From Desulfobacter postgatei 2ac9 (GTDB taxonomy: Bacteria; Desulfobacterota; Desulfobacteria; Desulfobacterales; Desulfobacteraceae), in the NCBI RefSeq assembly GCF_000233695.2, contig NZ_CM001488.1, positions 2,784,279 to 2,848,278 on the forward strand: a DNA stretch of 64,000 bases, read 5' to 3'. Position numbers and translations under genes: made by a program. The notes below the pieces were generated by a model, which was not told the DNA's origin, ran no database searches, and saw nothing but the letters and a program-made list of their open reading frames with translations. Below are positions 1-9,188 of this stretch, piece after piece. Numbering within the stretch: the first letter of the stretch is position 1; each line of letters opens with the position of its first letter.

Positions 1-119
1 TATATTATTTATAAGCTTTTTAATGAACGGTTTAAGAGTCCTTTTATTTTTAGCTTCAAGGCTTAATTGAGGTATGGTTCCGGGTTAGACCTTGGCTGTT
101 TAAAGAGGAGTTTACAAAT

Positions 120-1088
120 ATGCCGGACCGGCATCAGCAGGAAAAAGATCAGTTTCGTCGCCTTTTTGGCTGGCGGGGGCTTGATCGTTTTGAGGAACGG
201 TTTCAGATACTGGAATCTTTTTTAAAATTGGAAAGCCATGTAAGCCTGGCCCAGATTGCCGATCAGGTCAGGCTGGATGGTCTGCGTGTGGATAATGAAT
301 TTCTGCTGCAGTGCATGGAGCAGTTGTGCCGGTTGGGCTTTGCCAGTCAGGTGGTGTTTGACCGGGATGACACCATTCTATATGAACACCGTCAGCTTGG
401 GGTGCATCATGATCATATGGTCTGTACCAAATGCGGTGCAATCATTGAGTTCAAGGACGATGATTTAGAAGCGTTTCAGGAGAAACTGGCTGCCGAATAT
501 GGTTTTTTTATGCTTCAGCATAAAATGGAGATTTATGGCCTTTGCGGGGAGTGTATGGCGCAGCGGGATGATCTGATTCCTTTGTCCAGGGCCAGAATCG
601 GAGAAAAGGTTGAGATCGTTAATGTGGCTGCCGGCAGAAAAATGCAGATGCGTTTTGCTTCCATGGGGCTTCGGACGGGTATTTTTGTTGAAATTATTTC
701 CAGTGCCATCGGGGGGCAACTTGTCATTGCATCAGAATGCAACCGGCTGATTTTGTGTGCGGGAATGGCTAGTAAAATTTGGGTTCGACCCGAAAAAGGA
801 TCCCGGGGTGTATCCAATGACGGTGCAGGGGAAAGCTGCCTGCCGTTTTTCAATGAATCTGTGCCGATTAGTCGGATGGCACCGGGACAACAGGGCAGTA
901 TTGCACGGGTGGACGGCGGACACTTTCCACGGCGGCGACTGGGAAAGATGGGGTTTCAGCCGGGCGTTCTTGTCCAGGTAATCAGTAGCCCGGAATCCGA
1001 TTTCATTGAGGTCATGGTTCGGGGGCATCGGGTTTTTCTGTCCGAAAAGGATGCATCGAAAATTTTTGTGGAGAACATCACGCCGTAA
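120..1088 (+). CDS. Fur-family metalloregulator fused to two FeoA domains
   Basis: A 322-residue protein. Residues about 20-148 are a Fur-type repressor: a winged-helix N-terminus, a His-rich metal-binding stretch (H96, H97, H99) followed by C102/C105, and a second CxxC at C142/C145, the usual structural zinc site. Two FeoA (SH3-like) domains follow at about 152-226 and 246-322, both with the typical pattern of a Met/Gly-rich 'MGLRTG' or 'MGFQPG' turn. FeoA domains normally regulate the FeoB ferrous iron transporter, and DtxR repressors carry a similar C-terminal domain, but stock Fur proteins stop near 150 residues. A purine-rich ribosome site (AGAGGAG) precedes the ATG by 9 bases. Likely an iron-responsive repressor. 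No feoB is visible, but the left edge is only 119 bases away. The fold calls are firm; the regulated genes are inferred. Confidence 0.85.
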   Translation: MPDRHQQEKDQFRRLFGWRGLDRFEERFQILESFLKLESHVSLAQIADQVRLDGLRVDNEFLLQCMEQLCRLGFASQVVFDRDDTILYEHRQLGVHHDHMVCTKCGAIIEFKDDDLEAFQEKLAAEYGFFMLQHKMEIYGLCGECMAQRDDLIPLSRARIGEKVEIVNVAAGRKMQMRFASMGLRTGIFVEIISSAIGGQLVIASECNRLILCAGMASKIWVRPEKGSRGVSNDGAGESCLPFFNESVPISRMAPGQQGSIARVDGGHFPRRRLGKMGFQPGVLVQVISSPESDFIEVMVRGHRVFLSEKDASKIFVENITP

Positions 1089-1127
1089 TTTTTTTACATC
1101 TCAACCGGGTAGAAGCCTTGTCACAAT

Positions 1128-1144
1128 ACCTTGCATGCCAAGGT
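1128..1144 (+). terminator. weak hairpin after the Fur-FeoA gene
   Basis: A six-base-pair stem (ACCTTG / CAAGGT) with a five-base loop is followed by a short T-containing tail (GCTTTTC). It sits 40 bases after the Fur-FeoA stop and before the next gene. The stem is short and the T run weak, so this is only a candidate. Confidence 0.3.
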
Positions 1145-1201
1145 GCTTTTCTGATATACCGGGTACGACATGATTTAAACTGTAGTTGATCGGAGATTTT
1201 T

Positions 1202-1657
1202 ATGTATCGTATAAAAGAGAAAGATGTTTTTAGAATTTCAGTTTGTTGCTTTTTTATTTTTCTGTTTTCCGGCATTGCGTTGGCCTCAGAACGGCTATCG
1301 GTAATATCTTCTGTTGCCAATTTAAGAGACGGTGCGGGAATCAAATATAATGTGTTGTGGCAGGTGGAGAAATACCATCCCTTTCTTGTGATCAATAAAA
1401 AAAAGGACTGGTACGAGGTAAAGGATTTTGAAGGAGATACGGCCTGGGTTCATGAAACCTTGTTGGGAAAAACGGATACGGTCATTTCGATAAAATCAAA
1501 ATGTAATGTTCGTTCAAAACCGGATCAATCAAGTGACATTGTACTTAGAGTGGAACGGGGTGTCCCTTTTAAAGTGCTGGGTCGTAAAGGGGACTGGATT
1601 AATATTGAGCATGCTGACGGCGAAGTTGGTTGGATTTTTAAAAATTTGGTGTGGTAA
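1202..1657 (+). CDS. exported protein with two bacterial SH3 domains
   Basis: A 151-residue protein with a hydrophobic signal sequence ending near ALA-SE (about residue 29). It has two consecutive SH3b/SH3_3 repeats, each starting with a 'VANLRDGAG' or 'CNVRSKPDQ' strand and ending in 'WVHETLLG' or 'WIFKNLVW'. Such proteins usually act in the periplasm and bind peptidoglycan peptides or other envelope partners, with no catalytic role of their own. A ribosome site (CGGAGA) lies just upstream of the ATG. It stands alone, between the iron regulator and an insertion element, so its partner is unknown. The domain call is good; the function is not assigned. Confidence 0.75.
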   Translation: MYRIKEKDVFRISVCCFFIFLFSGIALASERLSVISSVANLRDGAGIKYNVLWQVEKYHPFLVINKKKDWYEVKDFEGDTAWVHETLLGKTDTVISIKSKCNVRSKPDQSSDIVLRVERGVPFKVLGRKGDWINIEHADGEVGWIFKNLVW

Positions 1658-1791
1658 CCCGGATACATAAGTTAGGTAAACACCTGAGTTAGCGGCATAA
1701 AGATTGCTTTTTTAATTATAACATATTGAAATTTTAATATAAAATTAATACAATGGCATTAAAAAAACATTCACTTCGGAGGTGAAGACCG

Positions 1792-3151
1792 ATGCCGACC
1801 ACTATCAATGTAAAACATGGAAATGAAAACCTTGTCAGTCAAAGCGGATTGCTCCCTGTAGGTGCATTGCTTAAGTCGATTAATTTTGCCCAGCGGTTCA
1901 AAAATTTACCGGATGTACATTGTGTTGATCCTAATATTTCTCATGGAGAGATCCTTTCGTCCATGTTGGGACTTATTTGTGTTGGTAAGCCAGACTATAT
2001 CGCTATTGAAATTTTCAGGCAGGATCCATTTTTCTTTACACAATCTCTGGGAATCAGCAATTGTCCTTCTCAATCAACATTGCGTGAACGCATTGACCTG
2101 ATCGGGGAATCTGCCAATGAACTTATCAAGGAGGCTTCAGTTGAAATGATTCGAGGCAAAGCACCCGCCATTTCACCGGTTCAGACGAGTGTCGGCAATT
2201 ATATTCCCTTAGATCTGGACGTTAGCCCTTTTGACAATTCAAAAACGAAAAAGAGGGAGTTTCCAGGACATACAAAGGCTGTGATGGCTATGCACCAATG
2301 TTCGGATATTTAGGAACTGAAGGATACTTAATCAATGTAGAGCTTAGAGAAGGCAGCCAGCATTGTCAAAAAACACCCCGGAATTCATTCAAGAAATATT
2401 AAAATTAACCAGGCAGATTACCCAGGAACCTCTTCTTATCCGTCTTGATTCAGGAAATGACAGTCAGGATAATTTTGAAGTAATAAAAACATGCGAAGGT
2501 GTTGATGTCTTGGTTAAGCGCAATTTACGTAAAGAATCTTTGGATGGTTGGCTTATCCTGGCCCAGAATACTGAAAGCGTTAGATTGATTCGCTGTGGAC
2601 ACAAAAGTGTGTGGGTCGGGCAAACAACTGTTGACCCAAAAGGGCGGGCATTGCCACGTCCGATTGTCTTCAAAGTGACTGAACGATATGAAGAAAAAGG
2701 GGAGCCCCTGCTTTTTCCCACAATTGAAGTCGAGACCTATTGGGTTACCATCGCCGGGCTGAGCCCCCAAGAGGTCATCAATTTATACCATGATCATGGA
2801 ACCAGTGAACAATTTCATTCAGAAATCAAAAGTGATCTTGGGTTAGAACGCTTCCCCAGTTGCCGTTTTAGCAGCAACAGCCTGATTCTCCATCTTGCTC
2901 TTTTGGCGTATAACATTCTTAGAATCATAGGCCAAATTAGCCTTGAGGAGCAGGATGAGAACAATCTTCCGATCAACCGTAGAAAAAAAGTCTCACGAAG
3001 GAGGTTAAGAACAGTTATGCAGGATTTAATGTATATGGCTGGCCGTTTAATATATAGTGGTCGGCGGTGGAGCATTTCATTTGGTAAGATCAACCCGTTT
3101 GCCCAATTGGCTGAGAACGTATTGTACCGGTTACGTTGTTCTCCAGGATAA
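1792..3151 (+). pseudogene. IS1380-family transposase, broken by two frameshifts
   Basis: Three adjacent frames together give one IS1380-type DDE transposase of about 450 residues. The first part (from ATG 1792, strong GGAGGTGA ribosome site) holds the first catalytic Asp in 'LDVSPFDNS'. After a one-base loss in the A run near 2250 the frame changes and continues with 'YKGCDGYAPMFGYLG' and 'ELREGSQHCQK'. A second one-base loss in the A run near 2369 moves to the third frame, with the second Asp in 'RLDSGNDS' and the catalytic Glu region 'HGTSEQFHSEIK'. Apart from those two bases the reading is clean, so the element is either freshly inactivated or affected by homopolymer sequencing errors. 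I could not find convincing terminal inverted repeats in the flanks (1658-1791 and 3152-3430), so the ends of the element are not defined. Confidence 0.85.
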
Positions 3152-3430
3152 GCACATTATTGGGTAAAAAATCGGGATGGAGAAGTTATGCGCAGAGCGC
3201 TAATGGTGAACTGTGCCTATCTGGCGTGATTTGACCATGGGTAATCAAGTATAGTTCAGTAAAAAAATGGATTAGCTAAGATTGCTGGCCAATAAGTCAT
3301 CAAATATGATCTTGGGTCAGGGTTTGCAGAGGCCAAGCCTCAGCAGATTTTTATGTATCAGAGCGCAAGGGTTGGCTAAGCAAATTTTATGCCGGGAATC
3401 CAGGTAAACATATTAGAAGGTAATATTTTG

Positions 3431-4123
3431 ATGGCGAATCAAGGCGTATCAAACGAGCGGAAAAGAGAACTGGCGAAGATGGATCCGTTCCAGGAGGGTC
3501 TGGCCAAATCCATTAAATGGGCTACTGCCCGCAAAAAACAATTGATGATTTCAGCGGGTGCTCTGGCTGGAGTAGTGATTGTGTTTTCTGCGATTATGTT
3601 CAGTTTTAAACAGTCTGAAATCAAGGCCTCTGAATTGGCTGCCAAAGCCTATGGAAAATATGAAGAACAATATTCCCAGGACGGAGATGCCCGGAAAGGA
3701 TATGATGCCGTCAAAGATGATTTTCAAACACTTTTTGATGAATATCCAAACACCAGTGCAGGGCGCATGGCACTGATTAATTTCGGGAAGCTTTGTTTTG
3801 AGGCCAAGGCGTATGATCAAGCATTTGATTTGTATTCCAAAGCCCTGTCAACTGTAGGAGATAAGGCCGGCGTGAAGAACTTTTTGCTTTGTGCTTTGGG
3901 TACTGTCTGTGAATTGAAAAATGATTTGGAACAGGCAAAATCTTATTATTTGCGTGTTGAAAACGGCACATCAAATCTTTTAAAGGATGATGCGCGGTTT
4001 GCCCTGGCCCTAATTTATGAAAAACTTAATGATACGGATGCGGGGCGTCAGATGTATGAAAAAGTTGCCGAAAGTTCTGGGGATTCGATTTATAAGGACA
4101 TAGCCCAGGCCCGGATTAAATAG
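3431..4123 (+). CDS. membrane-anchored tetratricopeptide protein
   Basis: About 230 residues from the ATG at 3431. An in-frame start at 3389 would only add an unlikely leader. A cytoplasmic N-terminal stretch is followed by one transmembrane helix (about residues 37-58, 'LMISAGALAGVVIVFSAIM') and a periplasmic C-terminal half made of TPR-like helical repeats, with 'AYDQAFDLYSKAL' and 'FALALIYEKL' as typical turns. The topology resembles YfgM-type proteins, which assist periplasmic folding at the Sec translocon. That likeness is architectural and the role is inferred. A strong terminator follows at once, so it is probably the last gene of its transcript. The 279 bases before it contain no gene. 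Confidence 0.6.
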   Translation: MANQGVSNERKRELAKMDPFQEGLAKSIKWATARKKQLMISAGALAGVVIVFSAIMFSFKQSEIKASELAAKAYGKYEEQYSQDGDARKGYDAVKDDFQTLFDEYPNTSAGRMALINFGKLCFEAKAYDQAFDLYSKALSTVGDKAGVKNFLLCALGTVCELKNDLEQAKSYYLRVENGTSNLLKDDARFALALIYEKLNDTDAGRQMYEKVAESSGDSIYKDIAQARIK

Positions 4124-4133
4124 CGCAAGAACT

Positions 4134-4166
4134 AAAAAAGGCTGCCTGGGCGGGGCAGCCTTTTTT
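4134..4166 (+). terminator. intrinsic terminator after the TPR gene
   Basis: A 13-base arm (AAAAAAGGCTGCC) pairs perfectly with GGCAGCCTTTTTT across a seven-base loop, giving a GC core and a T6 tail. It starts 10 bases after the TPR stop codon. A textbook Rho-independent terminator on the plus strand; the A/T flanks would let it work on the minus strand too. Confidence 0.9.
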
Positions 4167-4340
4167 AGAAAAGGAAAAAAAGATGAAAAAACTAACCGTG
4201 GTTAGTACTAATTATTAAAAGCAAATTCCTTGCCATTCATTTTAAAAAGCTTATAAAATTTTTAACTTATTGAAAATATAATATATAGTTTTCTTTGTTG
4301 TAAAAAATACACATACCTAATTATGCGGCTATGACATGAT

Positions 4341-4450
4341 GGAGTTCAAAATTTTGAACCCTTAAAGTGGTATTTTCACGAAAAGAGCGAATTATGCCCA
4401 AGAAATGATCTTTTCCAGGGTTCAAAATTTTGAACTCCGGAAAAGATCAT
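4341..4450. repeat. paired palindromes, the second inside a 46-base hairpin
   Basis: The 16-base perfect palindrome GTTCAAAATTTTGAAC occurs at 4344-4359 and 4420-4435. The 22-base blocks 4341-4362 and 4417-4438 are exact reverse complements of each other. The second copy is further framed by 12-base arms (4405-4416 and 4439-4450) that pair perfectly, so 4405-4450 can fold into a nearly continuous hairpin touching the stop codon of the sigma-54 regulator on the minus strand. There is no T run. It could be a 3' end stabiliser, a bidirectional operator or a small mobile repeat; the sequence does not decide. Confidence 0.75.
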
Positions 4451-5841
4451 TATTTATTGTCCAGTTTTAACTCCTTGTCCAGATTGAATTTTTTTAGTTT
4501 CTGGTTCAATCCGCTCTTTCCGATGCCAAGGATTTTTGCTGCTTTGGTCTGAACATTTCCGGAGATCTTCATTGCCCGCAGGATCATTCTTTTTTCTACT
4601 GCGGCGAGGGTTTCTGAAAGGCCTACGCCATCAGGAATACCGTCCAGTTGAAGTGTGCCGGCTTTGGGATTGCGGATTTGGGACGGAAGGTCCGAAACTG
4701 TGATTATGCTCCCCTTGCCCAGGATTATCGCCCTTTCAATGACATTCTCCAATTCCCTGACATTACCTTTCCACTCATAGTCACACAGCCGCTGGATTGC
4801 CTCTTTGTCAATGCCTGTGACAATCCCGGCCCTCTCCGGGCCCCGGGTGTATTTTTCAATGAAATGGTTAATAAGCAAAGGAATGTCCTCCAACCTCTCC
4901 CGCAAGGGAGGGATGTTGGCTTTGACCACATTGAGACGATAGTAGAGATCTTCCCTGAAATTTCCGTTTTTAACTTCATCTTCCAGGATTTTGTTGGTGG
5001 CGGCAATGAGTCTGAAGTCCACGGCCAGACTTACGGTCCCGCCAACGCGCTCCACAGTTCGTTCCTGGAGTACCCGTAACAGTTTTACCTGTAGCGGCAT
5101 GGGTAGTTCCCCGATTTCATCCAGGAACAGCGTACCTTTATCCGCCATTTCAAACCGGCCTTTTTTCAACCCCACCGCACCGGTGAAGGCCCCTTTTTCA
5201 TGTCCGAAAAGTTCGCTTTCCAAAAGAGACTCGGCAAACGCCGAACAGTTCACCGCAATCAGGGGGTGATCCTTGCGCATGCTGTTGTAATGAATCGATT
5301 TGGCCACAAGCTCTTTGCCTGTGCCGCTTTCCCCTTCCACAAGCACGGATGCACTGGTTGGGGCTACCTTTTTAATGATGTCGTACAGCGCCTGCATGGT
5401 TTTGCTTTTGCCGATGATGTTGTCAAACTGGTACCGGGACTGGATAGCATCTTTAAGAAGCGTGTTCTCCTGGACAATTTTGGACATGGACAGGGCTTTG
5501 GCAATGTGGGCAATGAGGGCTTGGTTTTCAAACGGTTTTAAAATAAAGGTGTAGGCGCCCTTGTGCATGGCTTCCACCGCCTTTTCCACACTGCCGAATG
5601 CTGTCATGATGATTACCGGAAGATCCGGTTTGATCTGTTTGGCTCTTTCCAAAAGGTCAATGCCGGACATGCCCGGCATTTTGACATCGGATAAGACCAG
5701 GTCAATGGGGTGGCTATTAAGAATATCCAGTGCCTCCATCCCGCTGGATGCGGTGAACGGGGTATACCCTTCTTCGGACAGAATCTCCCCTATAATCATT
5801 GGGTAGTGTTTTTCGTCATCCACAATCAATATATTTTCCAT
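4450..5841 (-). CDS. sigma-54-dependent response regulator (NtrC class)
   Basis: 463 residues with the full NtrC layout. A receiver domain has phospho-acceptor D52 ('VLSDVKMPG'). The AAA+ domain has a Walker A at 170-177 (GESGTGKE) and an intact GAFTGA loop at 217-222 for sigma-54 contact. A Fis-type helix-turn-helix follows at the C-terminus ('AAKILGIGKSGLNQKL'). The gene follows a sensor kinase on the same strand with a 17-base gap, so the two form an operon and a cognate pair. It lies next to the pilM operon, transcribed away from it. This recalls PilS/PilR, but the kinase does not have the many membrane helices of PilS, so I leave the symbol empty. Target genes are unknown. Confidence 0.9.
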   Translation of the reverse strand: MENILIVDDEKHYPMIIGEILSEEGYTPFTASSGMEALDILNSHPIDLVLSDVKMPGMSGIDLLERAKQIKPDLPVIIMTAFGSVEKAVEAMHKGAYTFILKPFENQALIAHIAKALSMSKIVQENTLLKDAIQSRYQFDNIIGKSKTMQALYDIIKKVAPTSASVLVEGESGTGKELVAKSIHYNSMRKDHPLIAVNCSAFAESLLESELFGHEKGAFTGAVGLKKGRFEMADKGTLFLDEIGELPMPLQVKLLRVLQERTVERVGGTVSLAVDFRLIAATNKILEDEVKNGNFREDLYYRLNVVKANIPPLRERLEDIPLLINHFIEKYTRGPERAGIVTGIDKEAIQRLCDYEWKGNVRELENVIERAIILGKGSIITVSDLPSQIRNPKAGTLQLDGIPDGVGLSETLAAVEKRMILRAMKISGNVQTKAAKILGIGKSGLNQKLKKFNLDKELKLDNK

Positions 5842-5858
5842 TATAACTCCCGGATAGT

Positions 5859-7298
5859 TTACTGCGCTGCGGGCAGGCGTATCTCCACCCTGGTCCCGCT
5901 GGGTTGGGCATTGGTTATGCTGATTTCCCCGTGGTGCGCCTGAATGATGTTTTTAATGATACCAAGGCCTAAACCTGTTCCCATTTCCTTGGTGGTGAAA
6001 AAGGGCGTCCAGATTTTTTTTAGCACATCTTCGTCAATGCCCGGGCCGGTGTCTGTAAAGCTGGCATGGACAAACCCGGGCTCATGCCATGTGGCAATGG
6101 TGATGCTTCCGTCCGTCTGGTCCATGGCCTGAAATGCATTTAGGAAAATATTTAAAAAAGCCTGATAGAGCATGGCAGAGTCCCCAAGAATGTCCGACAC
6201 CGGCAGGCTCCCCTGGTACTCCCGGATGATTTTGATATCTTTATGCTCATCTAAAGACGATAAAAAAGTGATATTTTTTTCTATGATGTCTTCCAGACAG
6301 CAGGGCCTTAAGTCTGCGATTTTAGGTTTTGCAAAATCAAGGAAATCTGTGATGATGCGGTCTAGACGGGTGGATTCTTCAACAATGATTCCCGGAATAT
6401 TGCTGGATGGATCCAGTTTTGCCATTTTTTTTTCCATCAGCTGTGCAGAGCTTTTTATAATACCTAAAGGATTGCGAATTTCGTGTGATACGCCGGCGGT
6501 CATTTCACCGATTGCGGACAGGTGCTCAGTCTGACGCAGTTTTTCTTCCAGCTTGAGCCTTTCTTCAGCCCTGCGCTCAATAATACTCTCTCCATGTTTC
6601 ACCACAAACCGGAGAATAAGAAAAAGAATGCCCATGATCGTAGCGCAACTGACGACAATCAGTCCCTGGAGTTTAAATACCTGCTGATAGTCATCAGATA
6701 CATCCCTGATAATTTCAATAACGCCGATGACCATCCTGTCTTTTTCCCGGGTGAGTTGGACTTCCTGCATCAAAGGGGCAAAGGTAACAATTTTTGTCTC
6801 TTGGGGAAACCAGAATGTCAGTTCAATCCGGTTGCCCTGCTGAACGAGCTTGGAGGTTACCTTCTTTTTCATGGCTTTTTCATAATGAACCCCCCCGGCA
6901 TTTTTTTTGCCGATCTGAGCTTTGTCCAGGCTGTAAGCAATAACATTGTCCGTTGCGTATATATTGACCATTTCCACATGGAAACTGTGCAGGGTGTTTT
7001 TAACAACCGTGTCAAGAAGTTGATACTGGCTGGGTTCCCGCAGTTTTATCTCCCCATGTTTGAAAACCACAGGCCAGACAAATCTTAAAAATATTTGATG
7101 GTTGAGGTTTTCCACCAGGAGTTGGTTATACTCCTTGCTTTTTTCAAGCAGTATTTTTCTTACCCAGTGGGCATTCAAAGCGGCAATCACGATGGTTGCC
7201 GTAAGCATGACAACAAGGCTTGAGACAGTGAAGGCTTTGACGAGCACAAAAGGCCGGGTGCCTGAATTGTCGGTCTCTTTCTGTGGTTTTATTTTCAC
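5859..7298 (-). CDS. membrane sensor histidine kinase, partner of the adjacent NtrC-class regulator
   Basis: 479 residues. One transmembrane helix near 24-46 and another near 206-226 enclose a periplasmic sensing region of about 160 residues. The cytoplasmic part has a coiled linker and a HisKA domain with phospho-acceptor H272 ('VSHEIRNPLG'). The HATPase domain has its N-box ('FLNIFLNAFQAM') and G-boxes ('DTGPGIDE', 'GTGLGLGI'). The H-box belongs to the NtrB/ZraS group that pairs with sigma-54 activators. No PAS or clear HAMP domain is evident. The stimulus is unknown. Its start faces the pilM operon across 232 bases of AT-rich DNA, which must hold both divergent promoters. Confidence 0.88.
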   Translation of the reverse strand: MKIKPQKETDNSGTRPFVLVKAFTVSSLVVMLTATIVIAALNAHWVRKILLEKSKEYNQLLVENLNHQIFLRFVWPVVFKHGEIKLREPSQYQLLDTVVKNTLHSFHVEMVNIYATDNVIAYSLDKAQIGKKNAGGVHYEKAMKKKVTSKLVQQGNRIELTFWFPQETKIVTFAPLMQEVQLTREKDRMVIGVIEIIRDVSDDYQQVFKLQGLIVVSCATIMGILFLILRFVVKHGESIIERRAEERLKLEEKLRQTEHLSAIGEMTAGVSHEIRNPLGIIKSSAQLMEKKMAKLDPSSNIPGIIVEESTRLDRIITDFLDFAKPKIADLRPCCLEDIIEKNITFLSSLDEHKDIKIIREYQGSLPVSDILGDSAMLYQAFLNIFLNAFQAMDQTDGSITIATWHEPGFVHASFTDTGPGIDEDVLKKIWTPFFTTKEMGTGLGLGIIKNIIQAHHGEISITNAQPSGTRVEIRLPAAQ

Positions 7299-7530
7299 AT
7301 TAATTCGTCTTTTTGGGTACCTTTCATTATGAAAAAAAAATCATATTTTTGGGGTTTTAAATTTGGCAAGCACCTTTTTTATTTGCTATTCAATCAGTTA
7401 AATAGTTTTATTCTGCTTGACTTTACGCCCATTTCGTATCAAATATATAGTCATATAAGTTTAGGATATCAATAACTATTATTTGCATTCTTCATATCAA
7501 GCCCATTGCGACAGTCATCGTTGGGGATAG

Positions 7531-8589
7531 ATGCGTATGATATTTGGGAAAAAAGATCATCTTGTAGGCCTAGATATTGGGGCTGCTTTCGTCAAAGTGG
7601 CCGAACTGAAGACAACCAAGAAAGGCAGAACGCTTCATAAATTCGGCATCGCAAAGATTCCCGAAGGCATGATTCAGGAAGGCCGGATTGCCGATACGGA
7701 GGGGTTGGCTGAAATTATTCGCTCCTTGTTTAAATCGCAGAATATCAAGGAAAAAAATGTGGCGATTTCCACCGGTGGTCATTCGGTGGTTATCAAGACC
7801 ATCAGCACATCAAAGGTCCATGACGAGGAACTGCATAGAAATATTCGGACAGAGGCCGAGCAATACATTCCTTATGATATAGATGATGTTAATATCGATT
7901 ACCAGATTCTGGGTGACAGCGAATACTCTTCTGAACAGATGAATGTGCTTCTTGTCGCGGTAAGACAGGACCTGGTGGATGAATATGTTGAGCTGATTCA
8001 TATGGCAGGCCTTAATCCAGTGATTATTGACGTGGATACGTTTGCCCTTCAAAATGTTTATGAAACGCTTCCTGATGTAGATCATGAGCGCATAACCCTG
8101 CTGCTTGATGTGGGGGCTTCCAAAACAAGTGTGAATATCCTTCAGAATAACAATTCCATGATGATGCGGGACATGACCAACGGATGCTACCAGCTTGTTT
8201 CCGTTGTCAGTGAGCGACTGGAGATTGACCGGGAAAAAGCCTTGCAGATCATCATGGGCGAGGTTGATTATCCGGAATCTGGACAGTCGTTGGACGACCT
8301 GTATGAAATAGTTGTCGACAACTGGTGTTCAGATATCTGCGAGGTGGTTCATACCTTTGAGTCCGGTCCCGGCAATGACGGGATTGAAAATATTGTTATC
8401 AGCGGCGGGGGCGGTTTCATAGATCTGCTGGCTGAGAAATTGACTGCGGCGCTCAAGGTAACTGTCTCAAAGATTAATCCCTTTGCCGGACTGGTCAGTG
8501 ATTCAAAAGAACTCGGCGAACTGGAAGCGTACCAGCTTCTGTCCCCCATCGCACTGGGGCTTGCCATGAGACGGGTGAATGACAAATGA
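7531..8589 (+). CDS. pilM: type IV pilus inner-membrane assembly ATPase-fold protein PilM
   Basis: 352 residues with the FtsA/actin-like fold of PilM. The N-terminal phosphate-1 motif is 'LVGLDIGAAFVKV', the second phosphate motif 'LLLDVGASKTSV', and an adenosine motif 'NIVISGGGGF' follows near residue 290. PilM is cytoplasmic and binds the N-terminal tail of PilN to form the base of the pilus alignment complex. It heads a tight pilMNOPQ operon: its stop overlaps the pilN start as ATGA. The length matches the family. The call is firm from sequence plus gene order. Confidence 0.95.
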   Translation: MRMIFGKKDHLVGLDIGAAFVKVAELKTTKKGRTLHKFGIAKIPEGMIQEGRIADTEGLAEIIRSLFKSQNIKEKNVAISTGGHSVVIKTISTSKVHDEELHRNIRTEAEQYIPYDIDDVNIDYQILGDSEYSSEQMNVLLVAVRQDLVDEYVELIHMAGLNPVIIDVDTFALQNVYETLPDVDHERITLLLDVGASKTSVNILQNNNSMMMRDMTNGCYQLVSVVSERLEIDREKALQIIMGEVDYPESGQSLDDLYEIVVDNWCSDICEVVHTFESGPGNDGIENIVISGGGGFIDLLAEKLTAALKVTVSKINPFAGLVSDSKELGELEAYQLLSPIALGLAMRRVNDK

Positions 8590-9188
8590 TACGAATCAAT
8601 CTGTTGCCGTTCAGGCTTGCCAGGAAAAAGGAAAACATCCGCCGTCAGGTATCCGTATTTTTCCTTTCCCTTATTTTTATTTTTCTGGCATTGGGTTGGG
8701 TGATCTCTACGCTGAACAATAAAATCAGCCTGATTCAGAATGAGGCTGCCCAGGTAAGGGCTGAAAGCCTCATGTATAAGAAAAAAGCGGATAAGGTCAC
8801 CCAGATTAAGAAAAATCTGGCGATTCTGGAGGAGAAGCTGGCCATCGTTGAAAATTTGAAAAAAAGAAAAAATGAGCAGCAGATATTATTGGAAGAGTTG
8901 GCGCAACGGCTTGTAAAGACAAAAATGTGGTTGTTCAGTGTGGCTGCAGATGCCCAGACCGTTTCTTTAAAAGGGATTGCCTTTGATAACCCGACCATTG
9001 CCGCATTCATGAGAAATCTTGAAAGTTCTCAATTGTTTGGAACTGTAGATTTAAAGTTGTCAAAAACAAAGGAGTTTAATAATAATCTCCGGTTAAAAGA
9101 ATTTGAGATATCCTGCACAAAGAGACTGTCCGAACCGGCACCCGATGAGACGGATAAGGGTGTAAAGTCTACAAAAAGGGAAAAATAA
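8586..9188 (+). CDS. pilN: type IV pilus assembly protein PilN
   Basis: 200 residues. A short cytoplasmic tail beginning 'MIRINLLPFR' carries the conserved INLLP motif that PilM binds. One transmembrane helix follows (about 23-43), then a coiled coil and a ferredoxin-like periplasmic domain. PilN pairs with PilO in the inner membrane to connect the motor with the outer-membrane secretin. It overlaps pilM by four bases and pilO by one, which suggests translational coupling. The Lys-rich C-terminus is likely disordered. Confidence 0.93.
   Translation: MIRINLLPFRLARKKENIRRQVSVFFLSLIFIFLALGWVISTLNNKISLIQNEAAQVRAESLMYKKKADKVTQIKKNLAILEEKLAIVENLKKRKNEQQILLEELAQRLVKTKMWLFSVAADAQTVSLKGIAFDNPTIAAFMRNLESSQLFGTVDLKLSKTKEFNNNLRLKEFEISCTKRLSEPAPDETDKGVKSTKREK

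Noticed and set aside
1658-1791. Left inverted repeat of the insertion element
   Set aside because: I compared the flank with 3152-3430 by eye and found only scattered partial matches, nothing long enough to define the ends.
2240-2375. Programmed ribosomal frameshifting in the IS transposase
   Set aside because: IS1380 elements normally encode one uninterrupted transposase, and two separate shifts in the same direction at simple A runs fit base loss better than a programmed signal.
7355-7400. Sigma-54 promoter (TTGGCAAGCACC... TTTGCT) before pilM
   Set aside because: The distance between the GG and GC elements is too large for a -24/-12 promoter.
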